A DNA stretch of 64,000 nt from positions 77,224,144 to 77,288,143 of the forward strand of contig NC_081181.1 in the NCBI RefSeq assembly GCF_029867415.1, given 5' to 3'. The position numbers were made by a program, and so were the translations under genes. Source of the stretch: Vicia villosa. Its lineage: Eukaryota > Streptophyta > Magnoliopsida > Fabales > Fabaceae. The notes below the pieces were generated by a model, which did no database searches, was not told the origin of the DNA, and worked only from the letters and a program-made list of their open reading frames with translations. Of the stretch, positions 40,601 through 53,028 are shown one piece after another (the first letter of the stretch is position 1; each line of letters opens with the position of its first letter).

Positions 40601-41872
40601 CGGGGGGATAAAACGATCGTTTTTATTATTGTTTGAATTGCTGAATTTTATTTAGTTTTTATTTAAATTGTAACTTAAAGTTACCGTGCAAAGATGCTAC
40701 GACTTGATTTGAATATTTATGAAGTTTGATGATTCCGCTGCGAGTTAATTATTGAATTTGAATAAAGTGATTTTTAGTAATGATTTGATTATCGTTTTAA
40801 ATTCCTGTGCTATGTATCTATATGAAGGCAAGTAAGTCGTAAATGTTTTTGAGATGACGAATATGTGATGCCTCAAATGGACTTGTTTGAAATTTATACT
40901 CTGATTTTATTATATTTTTCGAGTAGAATTTGGGGTGTTACAGTCCGCTTGAGCTCTGCTAAGCGGACCCAGACAAAAAATTATCAGAAAAAAATACAGA
41001 ACCTCCGCTCAGCGGACCTTCACAGAGATTTTTCTGCAAAAGGACCTCCGCTCAGCGGACCCCCTCCGCTCAGCGGACCTGCGTAAGTCTAGAAAAATCA
41101 GTTCTGCAACAGACCTGCAAAACCCCACCCAATCATCTCAAAACCTCAAATAAGCTTCCCTACCCATTCTACACTATCCATACATACCATATATTCATTC
41201 TAACAATCAATGATCCATGGTTCACTCACTAAATGTCAATAACCTAATAATTTCATTATGAGCAAGAAAACATGGAGAAATGAAAAACAAACATGATCCA
41301 TGGGGATATCTATCATCATAGTACACATACACACCACAAAATCAAGTTTATAACTTCAAAACTCACAAAACACCCAATCCACCATTCTTAGTCAAACTTA
41401 GAAGAGAGCAAGAACAAGAACAAAACACACAAAACTATAAGAGTCATACAATCAAGATAAACTAGATTCACCCCCTTACCTTGGTTAGATTCTTGGCTCT
41501 AGCTTGGTTTGGATTTCTACAATTCTCTTATTCTCTTTGTTTTTCTCTTCTTTCTCTTCTCTTCACAAGTTTTCTTTCTTTCTTTCCAAAATATCTCAAA
41601 ATATCTCTTTTTCTCTCTATATCTTTTTCTATTTCTCTACTTCTCATTTTCCCCCACTCAACTCTCATAAATTCTAATTTTGGCCCAAATGTTACTAAAC
41701 ATTAATTCTAACCAATTAACACCCAAAACATAATAATTACACACATGGAAAGTAATAAGTAAAATATTAACATGATTAATATTTACCGACTGACTCGACT
41801 CAAAAACGGTAAAATTAGGGAAATGTAGCAAACATCACAATTAATGAGAAAAAAACATTTACAGGCGTTATA
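37663..41872 (-). repeat. Element D 5' LTR, interrupted by element E
   Basis: It is colinear with 31085-33277 but split at 38929/40943 by a 2013-bp solo LTR. Its outer end reads GGCGTTATA where the other LTR has GGCGTTACA, a C-to-T change of the terminal dinucleotide. Confidence 0.92.
38930..40942 (+). mobile_element. Element E: solo LTR (2013 bp), chromovirus-type, inside element D's 5' LTR
   Basis: It begins TGTAACACCCGGTATTTAG and ends GGGGTGTTACA, with the target duplication GTCCG at 38925-38929 and 40943-40947. It has no internal region. In plus orientation it carries GGTACCACATGCATGTGC (about 40127-40144) and a block with CTCACCCTTTCTGAATG and CTCGGGGGG, arranged as in the element A LTR (44970-45125). 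It is therefore read as a related but distinct chromovirus family. The ORFs inside it match nothing recognisable. Confidence 0.9.
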
Positions 41873-42519
41873 GTTCAAGTCAGCCACTAGGTCTCCTGGC
41901 CATCGAGAGACGACTTGACGTGTGTAAACGGAGATGTCCTTCGGGAAGGACATCATCTTGGAATTAGAGTCCCTACAAGCTAGGGATCGCATATGAAGAC
42001 CTGCAAAAAATAAAAACACAAATATTCGCAGTATATAAATGGGAAACATATAATAAGCACCTAAGCACAAAAGCCCTAAGTTCAAAGGTTCGGCATGACG
42101 GCTTAGGGAGTCTACCCTTCCCATTGGTGTGTTCTAACAAGGGTCTCATGGGGTCGTTCGTAGCCTCCGAGACTTTTTGTCTCTTTGGATTTTAGAACAA
42201 CTCATTTGTCCATGAGGTTCGAGATTTAGGGGTAGGTTCTCAGAGAGATCAGCCAAATACCAAGTCCTGCCCTCAACAAAGTCAAGCCTCGTTTTGGACA
42301 TTTCCGGATATTCAACCCACTTTGAGTGGAATTATCAATAAGATTCGTAGGCAATTCAAGTCCCCCCTGGTCTTAAGGATAATTCCCACACTTATGTCTT
42401 AACAACAATATATATACAACCCAAAAAATGCAATATAAATAACAAATATTCAAATAAATAAATATTTAATTAAATTGATATAAATAAATGAAATTGCTGT
42501 AAATAAATAAAATCTCAAA

Positions 42520-42550
<31 letters not shown>

Positions 42551-42697
42551 AATTTAAATATTTATTATAAAAAAAATCACAAACCCTAAAAATGGCAAAT
42601 TAACCAAACTATAAAAATTGCGAAAAAACTTAAACCCTGCCAAGACCTATAGGAGCATAATATTCACCATTAAGTGGTCCCCAGTAGAGTCGCCAGC

Positions 42698-44228
42698 TGT
42701 AGCAACCTGCCCTAAAAATTTAGATCTAGAGTCGCCACCTATTCTACCAGGGCGAATAGGAAACCCTATGCAGTTAAGAGATATCCGGGTAAGATATTAT
42801 ATTCAGGTCGAGGGAAGGTGTTAGGCACCCTCAACCCTTTCCTAAGGTTTGCATCTTAAGGTAAAAGGTTTGTGGCTAATAAAGAAAGGTGACAAAAAGT
42901 TAATAGGGTAAATGACAAAATTAGAACCTAATGAGAATTTTGGGGAAGGGGACTCGCCTTGTTGTCAAGTGCCTACGTATCTCCTTAAGGAGAATCAGAG
43001 TCGACGTAGTTCGTAGACCGGTTGTACGCCTTAGAATTTGATATGTAATTGTTTTGAAAGCTTTTTGAATTGCCTTATCGTAGTTATGATAATTCATAGT
43101 TTGGTATTCGTGGTTTTTGAAAAGTGTTTTAAGATTTGGGCGTATAACCTTGATTTAGTATGCACTATCAATTGCAGTGATCAATGGGTTAGATCATCAT
43201 AATTAATAGATTAGTAGAGTATTGTTACAAATTCTAATCGATAGGTTCGATTATTACTAATAACAAATAAATGTATTTTTTAGAATTTAATTAGTTAATT
43301 GTTATCGTTATCCCTCGTAATCGATATATTCGATTATAAATAATAACGAATTTTTAGAGAAAAAATAGGCTAATCATCGCAACCAATAAAATGGTTGAAA
43401 CCCTTTAGCCAAATAAAACTTATTTTTATTTTAAATAGTCAAGTATCCAAGTAATCGATTATTACCCATCACGACCAATAGATTTAGTCGGAACGAATAA
43501 TAAATTAGATTTTAACATTTATAATATTTTAATTTGATAAAAATAATTTAGATTTATAAATATATAAATATTAAAAAGTTAATTAAATAAATATTTAAAT
43601 AATAAAAATTAATAAGAAAATTAGAGGTTTTTATTTAGTGTGGCAGATTTGAGGGTACAGGGTATAGGTATTAGGTCCTGGGTCGTTAGATCTAGAGGGA
43701 TTCACAATCCTAATGGCCAGAATCCTAATACTCCAAAAGTCAACTGTTTGACTTTTCAGTCCCAGATGAATTTTTTGATTAATAAACTTCCGATCCAATT
43801 TCCAACCAGACTTCAATCAATAAAATCCATTGACTGTTTCTTCAAGCATTCATATTTCCCAATCAGATGCCATCTCCTAATTAAATATTTGACCAGAAAG
43901 TCAATTGGGTTGAGTTTGGTCAAAACCCTAGCTTGGAAGGCTTGATGAACCTGAAGACTGTTTCTTCCAATCAAAGCGTTGAATTGAAGATACTGGAACC
44001 CTAATCTCAAGAGAACTTCTATGGAGATGATGCCATACCCTCAGACCTCCAGTCCTTTCCTTCTTAACCAAGAATTTTCTCAACAACAACTTCTTTTTAT
44101 CAATTTTCCTGAACTTTAACAGTGGTATGCATGAAAGTATTTAGTGAATGACCTACATGAGGTATGTACATGAATATGATGTGAAATCCTACTGGGTAAA
44201 ATAAATGGGAAAATTTTGGGGTGCAACA
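42698..44228 (-). repeat. Element B 5' LTR (1531 bp), mosaic
   Basis: On the minus strand it begins TGTTGCACCCCAAAATTTTC, and for several hundred bases (CATGTACATACCTCATGTAG, TTCTTGGTTAAGAAG) it follows the Ogre-1 LTR start (23257 onward). Its last part (GAACTACGTCGACTCTGATT, GATACGTAGGCACTTG, GGTGCCTAACACCTTCCCTC, AGGTTGCTACA) follows the LARD C LTR end instead. It lacks the central 1.1 kb of the LARD C LTR, including the tRNA-like module. The right end is bounded by element A LTR sequence. Confidence 0.75.
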
Positions 44229-45551
44229 GAATGCTATCGTGATATTCTATATGATAGTATAGGATTTAAATGCACTTGATTGATTAATTGTGATGTTATA
44301 ATATGGAATGACATGTAATTGTCTTATGTGCGTTATGTTAGTATGAGATGTATAACAATTGTTGGAACACTTTGTGTAGATGTATTCATGATGTATGTGA
44401 TTGGATATATGATGGTTGTTATGCCTTATTTAAATTGATAATTCTGTTGTGAATGTTGTGTACATTTGGCGGATAATTCATAGAGTTGGATTATGGTGAT
44501 ATGCGGTAAGTTAAGATTGATGAGATATTCTTAATTGCATAAATTGTTGGTATTTGTACATACATTCATAGCATGGTCGGCTTTATGGTGGAAGCGGTGA
44601 AACTTGGATTCACATGGTAAGAGAAGTTGATCTTTGAATGGAAATAGGCGTAGAAGACGTGATCCTTAATTGGATATAGGCGTATTGGGTTTGATCTTGT
44701 CCGGATCGGGAGCGTGGCTTGGATTCTAAACATTGAATCGGAAAGCGGTGAAACATTGGATTCACATTGGGTACCACATGCATTGAGTCACATTTGTTGC
44801 ATTTCGAGTCACATTGTGTATTATGTGATTGCCTTGTATACATGTGATTTTTTTTGGGGTGATGATTGGTATATGATATGTGAATTTCTTAATTGAGAAG
44901 TGTGATGAATAGTAAAATGTATGCTTGTTTATGTTTACATTTCCAATTATTATGTTTTGTATAAGAAGTTGAATTCTCACCCTTCTGTTTGAATGTTATC
45001 CTTCGTTGATAACGTGCAGGTTCCAACGAGTAGTAGCTTGTCCGAGGATTTAGCCAAGGAGCTCTTGAGTTTGTTATCGGATTAGGTAGCGAGTCAAATT
45101 CTCTGATTATGTAACACTTGGGGGGAATTTTCTTTAGACTTATGCTTATGTTTGGATATTGCTATTTCCTATGTTTTGTTGGATATTCGGATGTATTTGT
45201 TTGAGATCTCGGATATGTTGTTTAAGGCTATGTGGCCAACATTGTGGATTTCAAATGAGTATGTGGATTTAAATGTTAATTTGAATTTGGTAGATGAATA
45301 TAGTATGGGATATATTCTTTGAATCTTTTAATAGCAATTCAATTGTTTTTCCCGCAAGCGTTTATGCATAATGTATGAAAGCATGAGATTTACATTGCGT
45401 TACAATATGATCTTTGCATATTAAGAATATTGGATGTTTTGTTTTAGGTTTTCATTGTGATGAAAATAACATGTGACGCCCTTTTTCCTTTATGCATGCT
45501 TACTTTGTTTGATTGTATGATATATTTTGGGGTTAGAAAAGGGGTGTTAGA
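44229..45551 (+). repeat. Element A: 3' part of a 5' LTR (chromovirus type)
   Basis: This LTR remnant ends GGGGTGTTAGA (CA end mutated to GA) just before ATTAG and a tRNA-Met primer site. It contains the GGGTACCACATGCATTG motif (44769-44785), CTCACCCTTCTG and an ACTTGGGGGGAATT block, in the same order as element E. Its 5' part is missing because element B inserted at 44228/44229. It contains no gene. Confidence 0.85.
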
Positions 45552-45555
45552 TTAG

Positions 45556-45567
45556 TGGTATCAGAGC
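45556..45567 (+). promoter_or_regulatory. Primer binding site of element A (tRNA-Met)
   Basis: TGGTATCAGAGC lies four bases beyond the LTR end (ATTAG spacer), the canonical initiator tRNA-Met primer site. It fixes element A as plus-strand. Confidence 0.9.
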
Positions 45568-45683
45568 ATGGTCGACCAGTTGGTCAATAGTAGTTAATGT
45601 CTTTATTCCCGTTGTATTAGATTTGTGTATCTGACACGATCGATACTGTTTTGTTTGCTTTGGTTGTTCGTTGTCGTAGGAAA

Positions 45684-47436
45684 ATGGTTGCTTGGAGTAA
45701 TGATGATGCCATTGCTGACGCATTAAGGATGTTGGCTGGATCTCTTGGTCAAATTCCTCAAGCGAATGCTGTAAATCGGAATGGTGATGATGATGAGTAT
45801 CGTACTTTGGGGAAGTTCCAGAGGAACATTCCTCCTACATTTGAAGGAGAGCATGAGCCGGATAAAGCTCAAGCTTGGTTGAAGGCGATTGAGAAGATTT
45901 TTCGGGTCATGAATTGCACCGATGCTCAGAGAGTGCAGTTTGGTACTCACATGCTGGAGAAGGAAGCTGAAGATTGGTGGGGCAATGTGGCTCAAAGATT
46001 TGACGAGGAGGGTACTCAAGTTACTTAGGATCTTTTCCGCGATGTGTTTTTGGAAAATTATTTTCCGGAAGATTTGCCGTGGAAAGAAAGAAGTGGAATA
46101 CCTTGAGTTAAAGCAAAGAAATGGTACTGTTGCTGTATATGCTACTAGATTCCAAGAGCTTATCAAGTATTTTCCTCACTACAATACTATGAATGCAAAG
46201 AGATCTAAGTGTTTGAAGTTTGTGAGCGGTTTGAGACATGATATCAAGAAGGCGATTGGTTACCAACAGATTACTCGTTTTACGGAGTTGGTTAACAAGA
46301 GTCATATTTATGATGAGGATAGTAGGGAGAGTGCTTCTTACTACAAGACTATGAATGAGAAGAAAGGTCAATTTTATGGGAAACCGTATGATGACAAGAG
46401 GAAACAATTTGGTTTTGGCAAGAAGTCAAGTGGGGGAGGAACTTCTACACCACTTAAGTGTTTCAAATGTGGTGGTGAAGGTCATCGTGCTGTTAAGTGT
46501 GGTAAGGATTCTGTGACATGCTTCAAGTGTGGCAAGATTGGTCACAAGGAAAATAAGTGTGGAGTTGGTTCGAGTGTGACTTGTTACAACTGTGGTGAGC
46601 AAGGTCACATTAGCACCAAATGTGATAAGCCGAAGAAGGAGCAAGCGAAAGGGAAAGTATTTGCATTGTCTGGTGCGGAGGCTTCTACTGATGATAGGCT
46701 AATCCATGGTACGTGCTTCATTAAGGGTTCACATTTGATTGCTATTATTGATACCGGTGCGACACATTCTTTCATTTGTTTGGATTGTGCTAAGAGATTG
46801 AATCTTGTGTTATCTGATATGCCTAGAAGTATGGCTATTGATACACCTGCTATGGGTTCTATTTCTACTTCTTTTGTATGTTTCAATTGTCATTTGAATA
46901 TTTTTGGTAGAGATTTTGGGATTGATTTGGTTTGTCTTCCGTTAGAGCAACTTGATGTGATTTTGGGTATGAATTGGTTGGAATTTAATCGTGTGTATAT
47001 CAACTGTTTTGATAAGACTGTTATTTTTCCTGAGATTGGTGTTAAGGAAGATTTGTTTTTGTCTGCTAAGCAAGTTGATGAATCTGCGAAAGATGGTGCT
47101 GAGTTGTTTATGTTATTGGCAACCTTAGAGGTGCAGGAAAAGAGAACCATTGAGGAATTGCCAATAGTTTGTGATTTTGCAGAGGTATTTCCTAAAGATG
47201 TAAGTGATTTACCGCCGGAACGTGAAGTTGAGTTTTCGATTGATTTAGTTCCTAGAACTAGTCTTGTATCGATGGCTCCATATAGGATGTCTGCTTCTGA
47301 GTTGAAAGAGTTGAAGTGTCAACTTGAGGATTTGTTGGAGAAGAAGTTTGTTCGTCCTAGTGTATCGCCATGGGGTGCACTTGTTTTGTTGGTTAAGAAG
47401 AAGGAAGGTTCTCTGAGGCTTTGTGTCGATTATAGG
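45684..47436 (+). pseudogene. Element A gag-protease-RT start, broken and truncated
   Basis: ATG at 45684 (MVAWSNDDAIADALRMLAG) begins gag. A TAG at 46026 replaces a codon where the family has Trp (VT*DLF), and a one-base frameshift near 46075 moves translation to the next frame (RGKKEVEYLELKQ). Three intact CX2CX4HX4C zinc knuckles follow (46459-46500, 46519-46560, 46582-46623), then protease DTGATHSF (46750 onward) and the RT N-terminus ([39 protein letters not shown]). The frame is cut at 47436 by an Ogre LTR; codons to 47592 are LTR sequence. Family resemblance to element D (same gag and RT phrases) supports a Tekay-like chromovirus. Confidence 0.92.
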
Positions 47437-48780
47437 TTTCATACCTTAATTTTGCCCCCCCCCCCTGAGATGTCATATCTTTTAACTTTTCATCAAAATC
47501 AGAGCAGATACTCAGAGCAGTCACTTATTCATCTGGTACTTAGTCGAGGGTGTTCAGAAACAAAAGAGCTCAGGCAAAGGATCAATCTGTAAAAGGGATT
47601 GTTTATAACACAACCATGGGACTCAAAATCTTCATTCTATTCACCTATGATTGATTAGATACCCATCACCTGGACTCAAGATTGCTTACCTCACCAGTCT
47701 AGGGTTTTTAGCCCATCAAAGACTAAAATCAGGGATCACATTTGGGAAACCCTAGAAAGCCCCAGGGAATCACCCAAAGGCTTCAATCATCCTCATTTAG
47801 TTCATATGACAATATCCCTAGGGCATTACACTTCAATCCAAGGCCTGCAGTCATCAATTTCATATTGTTGATAATTAAGGTTTTTGACCTAATTCACCTG
47901 GATAGTTGAATTTTAATCAGGACATGAACCCAAAACTCAAAACATGGTTCAAGAACTTCCATTACCTCAATATAATCCATTCACATCACTCATTTTAAGA
48001 GGAGAGTTTGATTCATCACAAAAGTCCAAGAATTCACTTCATGTGGAAAAAAGTCAACTGTACAGGATCACCTTTGACTTTTTGGAAATTTTGGTCAACC
48101 ATGACTTTTGAAGTTTTAAATCATCAATATATGATATTTGAAGTCATTTGATCAAGAAAAATCAAGATAATCAATCGAGTCAAAAAGTCAAAAGTTTGAC
48201 TTTTCATACTTAGAAAATTTTCTAAGTGTTTTCAAGTGTTTTTTGCCAAACTTTGGAAGAGAATTTCTCAAAATTTCACCTACAAATTGAAAAAAACTTC
48301 CAATAAACAACTTTGACACATATAATTTTTTGGCTAAAAATCAACGATTGAAGAGATATGGAGCTTCAAAGTGACTGACTGCCTTCACAAAATTTGCAAG
48401 AAAACCCTAGTTTTCTTCAAACTTTATGGGACTTTTTCACTAATTTCCAGAAAGAATTTGGGCAAACACCAAACTAATGATTTGAAGTACATGTTAAGGG
48501 CTTTCCAAATTGTGCTCAACCTTCTCCAAATTCATTTTGAGCTAAGAGATATGATTGATCAAAGTTAGGCACTTGAAGTGAAAATTATAGGTCATGTGCA
48601 ATTTGGAACTTTGCAATTTTGTGCAAATGACTTCACTAAATGATGCTACACGAACTCTAATACATCTGCAAGCACACCATACATCCATTTTCATCATTGC
48701 ATAAGGATTAGAGAATATTCCCAAAAACAAAGGCATGTGATTATGTAATGATTACATTTGAGAATTTATGGCAAGATGAT
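47437..48780 (+). mobile_element. Element F: Ogre LTR, first 1344 bp only, in element A's RT
   Basis: It begins TTTCATACCTTAATTTTTGC, an altered TGTCATACCC start with a long C run, and follows the Ogre LTR (247-1565) as a diverged copy. It stops at the insertion point of Ogre-2 (48781). The remainder would lie beyond Ogre-2, to the right of the window. It is the most diverged of the three Ogre LTR copies. Confidence 0.85.
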
Positions 48781-50322
48781 TGTCATACCCTAATTTTTGA
48801 CCCCCCTGAGATGGCATATCTTCAGGATTTTTCATCAGGTCAAGACAAGTTCCCAGAGCAGTTACTTCTCCATCTGGTATCTAATCGAGGATGCTCAAAG
48901 ACAAGAAAGCTCAGGCAAAGGATCAATCAATACAAGGATTAGTCCCTAATACAATCATGGGGCTCAAGGACTTCATTTTTCTCATCTATGATTGATTAGA
49001 CATCCAGTCATCTGAGTACAGGATTACTCAGATCAACAGACTAGGGTTTGGAGCCTATCAAGGACTAAAATCAGGGATCACCTTTGGGAAACCCTAAAAA
49101 GCCCTAAGGGACCATTCAAAGACATCAATCATCTTCAAATAACTCATATGACAAGATCCACTGGACATCACACTTCAATTCAAAGTCTACAGTCATTATT
49201 TTCACATGGTCGACAAATTAGGGTTTTGACCTAATTCACCAAGATAGTGGACTTTTAATCAGGGCATGAATCCAAAACTCAAGACATGATTCAAAAATCT
49301 CTACTACCTCAATATAATCCATTTACATCAATCATTTGAGGAGAAGATCTTGTTTCTACACAAAAGCCCAAAAATTCACTTTGTCAGGGAAAAGTCAACT
49401 ATGAAGGATCATCATTGACTTTTAAGGTTTTTGGTCAAATAATGATTTTCAAAGATCAATATCATCAATATATGGATGTCAAAGTCATTTGACCAAAGAA
49501 ATTCAAAGAAATTCATCAAGGAACAAAAAGTCGGGAATTAGGGTTTTTGAAGACATGGTGAGAACTCAAAATTTCACCTACACAACTCAAAAAACTTCCA
49601 ACATGAAAGTTGTAGATCTTGCAAAATAAAACAACATCTTACAAGGAACTTTTTTCAAAAGATCAACCATTTATGAAGTTTTGGAAATTTTGAAGTTTAG
49701 GTCATAAACACTTAGAAATTTTTCTAAGTGTTTTAACCTAGTTTTCATCCAACTTTGGGCTCATTTTTCACAAATTTCCCAAATGATTCTGAAGAAGACA
49801 TAAACTAATGATTTGAAGTAGATGTTTAGGGCTTTCCAAATTGTGTTCAACCTTCTCCAAATTCAATTTGAGCTAGGAGTTATGCTTGTTCAAAGTTGGC
49901 CTCATGAAGTAAAATTATAGGTCATGTGCAAATTGGAACTTTGCAATTTTGTGCATTTTGCTTCATGAATGGATGCTACACGACCCATAACATGTCTGAA
50001 ACAATACCATGCATTCATTTTCACCATGGCATGAAGATTGAAGAAGATTCCCAAAAGCAAGAACATGTGATTATGTAATCATTACTTTTGAGAATTTATG
50101 ATAAGCAATGATTCACCAATTGGAATCTTCTCCTAAGCCAATAGAAACTTGCTACATATCAGAAATGTTCCCTAAGATCCTGCAAGATCAATGGATAGGG
50201 GAAACTAGCCCGAAAATGCATCATTGCATTTTGGAGATTCTTTGAATTTCTTCATGGCTAAGAAACCAAACTCACTACACTAAGCAAGCTCACCACAGCC
50301 AATTGATCTGCATCCATTTGCC

Positions 50323-50330
50323 TATAAATA
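50323..50330 (+). promoter_or_regulatory. TATA box of the Ogre-2 LTR
   Basis: TATAAATA lies downstream of GCCAATTGATC, at the same place as in the solo LTR. It predicts a transcript start near 50355. Confidence 0.7.
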
Positions 50331-51279
50331 GAGGTCTCATTCTCATTCAAAAAACACACCAAAGCAACAGAATTCTTGCTTTCTCTTTTCTTTCTTCATA
50401 CTTAGTTTTTTCAAAGGTCCTTTGGCAAGAAGACTCGGATTCTTCAAACCAAAGCTCTCTCTTTGAAAATAAGTATTCAAACACATTGAGGGAGGCATTT
50501 GGAGGTGATCCAAACCTCTGGAACACTGCTGGGCATGGAGAATCATCATCTCCACCTCTCATTTGGAGCACTTGCAGTTGGAGGGCCACAGAACAATTCA
50601 GGAGGTTTCAAGCCAAGCCAATCATCCAGGCACACTCTTCAGGTCATAGTGAAGCTAACCAGATGGCTGCAGCTCATCTGTAACTCCAAATTCAACAACC
50701 TCCATGTTCACTTGAAGCTGAAATCGAGGGAGGTCCATAGAACAATTCAGAAGGATTCAGGCTACAATAAGCATCCAGTTAGCATCATTGAGTCTCAGGG
50801 AAGCTATTGAGATCATTCATTCAAGCCCAGGTGGTCTCTATCACCCTCACGACTTCCATTTTCAGAGGTAAGTTTCTGAACCTCACTTCTCTAATTTAAG
50901 TACTCTTTGTGAAATAGCTCGATTCTATCTTGTTCAGCATCATCAGAGGATTGAAAACCCTCTATCATCATCCATTTATCTTTCAGTATAGTCATTTAAT
51001 TTGATTTTGAAATTTTAGGGTTCTTCACGATTTCTGGTAAATTAGTTAGATGTAGTTAATATTAATTCATGTTAGTTACATATTTAGAATCGTGAGTGAA
51101 TTTAGAGCAAGTTTCATGTTTACATCATTGCAAATGGTTGAGAGTTGAGAGAGTTCAGAAATTTGAATTGATGGAGCTTGAGGTTGAAGACGAAGATGGA
51201 GGGTGGCGCCATTTTTCAAATCTCTGAGCGAAGTTTGTTTTATTTTTAATGATAGGCGTTTCCTTAACGAATGAATAAC

Positions 51280-51360
51280 TTGCCCTAGTGGCCACACATG
51301 CGCTCTTAGTCTCCTCATGCCCAAGGTCTGGGGTTCGAATCCCCCTCGCCTCAGACCTTT
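51280..51360 (+). other. tRNA-like module 1 in Ogre-2 LTR
   Basis: A box TTGCCCTAGTGG (51280-51291), B box GGTTCGAATCC (51332-51342). The inverted repeat is AAGGTCTGGGG (51323-51333) with CCTCAGACCTT (51349-51359). Against the solo LTR, an A:T pair has become G:C in both arms, and one G:C has become G:T, so pairing is maintained. A T run follows. Confidence 0.6.
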
Positions 51361-51443
51361 TGATTTTATTTTCTTTTTTCCACTCTATGCACTAGACAAC
51401 ACACATATTGCAATGAATTGCCCTCTATAACACCATGCGCGCG

Positions 51444-51510
51444 TTGGCTGGTTGGTGTGTGTTTTGATTGTTGGCTTCAAGGGCGTGGGTTCAAACCATG
51501 GTGAGGCCAA
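51444..51510 (+). other. tRNA-like module 2 in Ogre-2 LTR
   Basis: TTGGCTGGTTGG (A-box-like, 51444-51455) and GGGTTCAAACC (B box, 51487-51497), followed by a T-rich run. The A box is weaker than in the solo LTR copy, while the B box is closer to consensus. Confidence 0.45.
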
Positions 51511-52078
51511 AATATTCTTTTTTATCACTTTTTCTTTTCATTTTCTTCACAACTTCACATAATTAATTCACTTATCAAATTAAATCATTTTCACTTCATT
51601 TTTCACACACTTTTTATTTAACATATCTATTTTATGAATAATCAAAAAAATCATAAAAATATTATTTATTTCATGTATTTTTATTAGGTTTAAAATAGTA
51701 TGTTTTAGGTGTTTTCTTAAATACTTTAATACATATTTTCACTTTGTTTTAACCTAAATCATTTTGTAAATAAAGTTTATGATAAAACCCTAATTGTTTA
51801 GGTCTTAATTAAGTAAAAAATCCTTATTTTTACTTTAATTAAGTTGACTTTTGTCAATTCTCAAAACTGTTTTCAATCTCCGAATAAATCAAATGATTAG
51901 GGTTTTCAAACAACAAAACCTTGTATCATTCCAAATCATTTTCAATTGCTTTTACACCAGTACTGTAAAGTACTGGGCCTCTAATAGAGTGTAAGTCCCA
52001 AAAACCTTCTCTTCTTAGCTTGTTTTCAAAACTATATTTTCAAAATCTTCTTTCTGTTTTCAAAACATTCTTCTGGTA

Positions 52079-52572
52079 TTTGAAGGGCATTATTCCCGGT
52101 GAAACTCTTCAGATACCTATGTGACCTTTGTCCATTTTCACTTCTTCTGTTTTCAAAAACCATTAACTGTTTATAATAAATATTCAACTGTCATCAACAA
52201 AACAACAAAATTACTGTTGAGGCTCTGTACATACTTCTTCAATGGCCTCCACTCCATCCAGGTTAGGCTTTACAAGCTTTTAATTTACAGCCTTTATTTA
52301 AATTACTGTCAAATATAAACTGTGCATATATTAGTTTAGAACTACGTTTGAGTATAAACCTTAGGACAGTTAAACTATATATATATATATATTATAGGAA
52401 TATGGCCTAGGATTGAGAATGTCTTCCCGCTGAAGGCTCTTTCCTAACTAGAGATCTGTAGTTAAAACCCCCAAGATGAATTATTCCCGGTGAAACATCT
52501 TGGCAAAAACCTTAGAATCCAAATAATAGGACACATCCACCCAAAGAGGAATTATTCCCGGTGAAACCTCTT
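52079..52572 (+). repeat. TTCCCGGTGAA-loop hairpin array in Ogre-2 LTR
   Basis: Copies matching those of the solo LTR lie at about 52079-52113, 52408-52450 (loop changed to CCCGCTGAA), 52471-52503 (CCAAGATG/CATCTTGG) and 52544-52572 (AAGAGG/CCTCTT). A fifth member lies in the leader at 55276-55320. Confidence 0.75.
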
Positions 52573-53028
52573 ACCCATTTGCTTAGAGCCAAAATAAGTT
52601 CAAAACTACATAGCTTTCTCTTGTGCTATAACAAGGACCCTCGATTAGCCTCCTCTTGGGCTTTGTACAAGGACCCACAGGCTTCTTAAAAGCATTTCCA
52701 GCTTCCTCTTGAGCTTGTATACAAGGACCCATCAGGTTTCTTATAAACATAGGACAGGTCTTTAGTCACCTTTTAGCCTACCCTGGTGAGTTTCTTCCAA
52801 TTTAAACCAGACTTTAAACAAGCTAAGTTTGTCTCAATTTTGCATTGAGTACACCTTTTGGAATGAGAGACATGGACAGTCTCTGTCACCCTTATCTTCA
52901 TCAATCTTCCTTAGCAGAGTCTAAGATCCATGCTTTGGGTCATCCTCAGCATTGAGTCAGCCTTCATCTTGGGCTTTAAACAAGAAGTCTCCATTAGATA
53001 ATCTTTCTGCCATTCATTTTCAACAAAA

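Larger units (their letters stand above)
31085..41872 (-). mobile_element. Element D: Tekay-like chromovirus (Ty3/gypsy), minus strand
   Basis: LTRs at 31085-33277 (3' LTR, 2193 bp) and 37663-41872 (5' LTR, 2192 bp after removing nested element E and its TSD) begin TGTAACACC and end GGCGTTACA; the right copy ends TATA-like because its terminal CA has become TA (41871-41872). The target duplication GTTCA is at 31080-31084 and 41873-41877. The tRNA-Met-type primer site TGGTATCAGAG and a polypurine tract AGTGGGGGAGGGT flank a single gag-pol region of about 4.3 kb. I saw nine differences in roughly the first 450 bp of the LTR pair, so it is much older than LARD C. Poly-C length also differs (about 13 against 8). 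Confidence 0.93.
28020..44228 (-). mobile_element. Element B: rearranged LARD-like element, minus strand, interrupted by element D
   Basis: The minus-strand 5' LTR is 42698-44228. Its PBS-like rc(TCCCCAGTAGAGTCGCCA) lies next to it (about 42678-42695), with one mismatch to the LARD C/Ogre-2 site. The interior continues 42697-41873, is interrupted by element D (31085-41872 plus one GTTCA), and resumes 31084-29552. It matches LARD C 10724-13290 in inverted orientation throughout. At about 29551 the orientation switches: 28020-29551 matches the LARD C 3' interior (15350-16195) in plus orientation. The 3' LTR is not in the window because Ogre-1 is inserted at 28019/28020. The right flank is element A LTR sequence (GAATG at 44229). 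Confidence 0.75.

Noticed and set aside
44229..44233. GAATG next to element B as proof of a target duplication shared with the solo LTR
   Set aside because: The solo LTR has its own matching pair; the same pentamer here is probably coincidence, and element B's other flank is outside the window.
45922..46075. N-terminal part of the 556-aa ORF of element A
   Set aside because: Before about 46075 the true gag frame is the one from 45684; this stretch is out of frame and joins gag only after a frameshift.
47437..47592. C-terminal codons of the element A ORF after CVDYR
   Set aside because: This is read-through into the inserted Ogre LTR fragment F.
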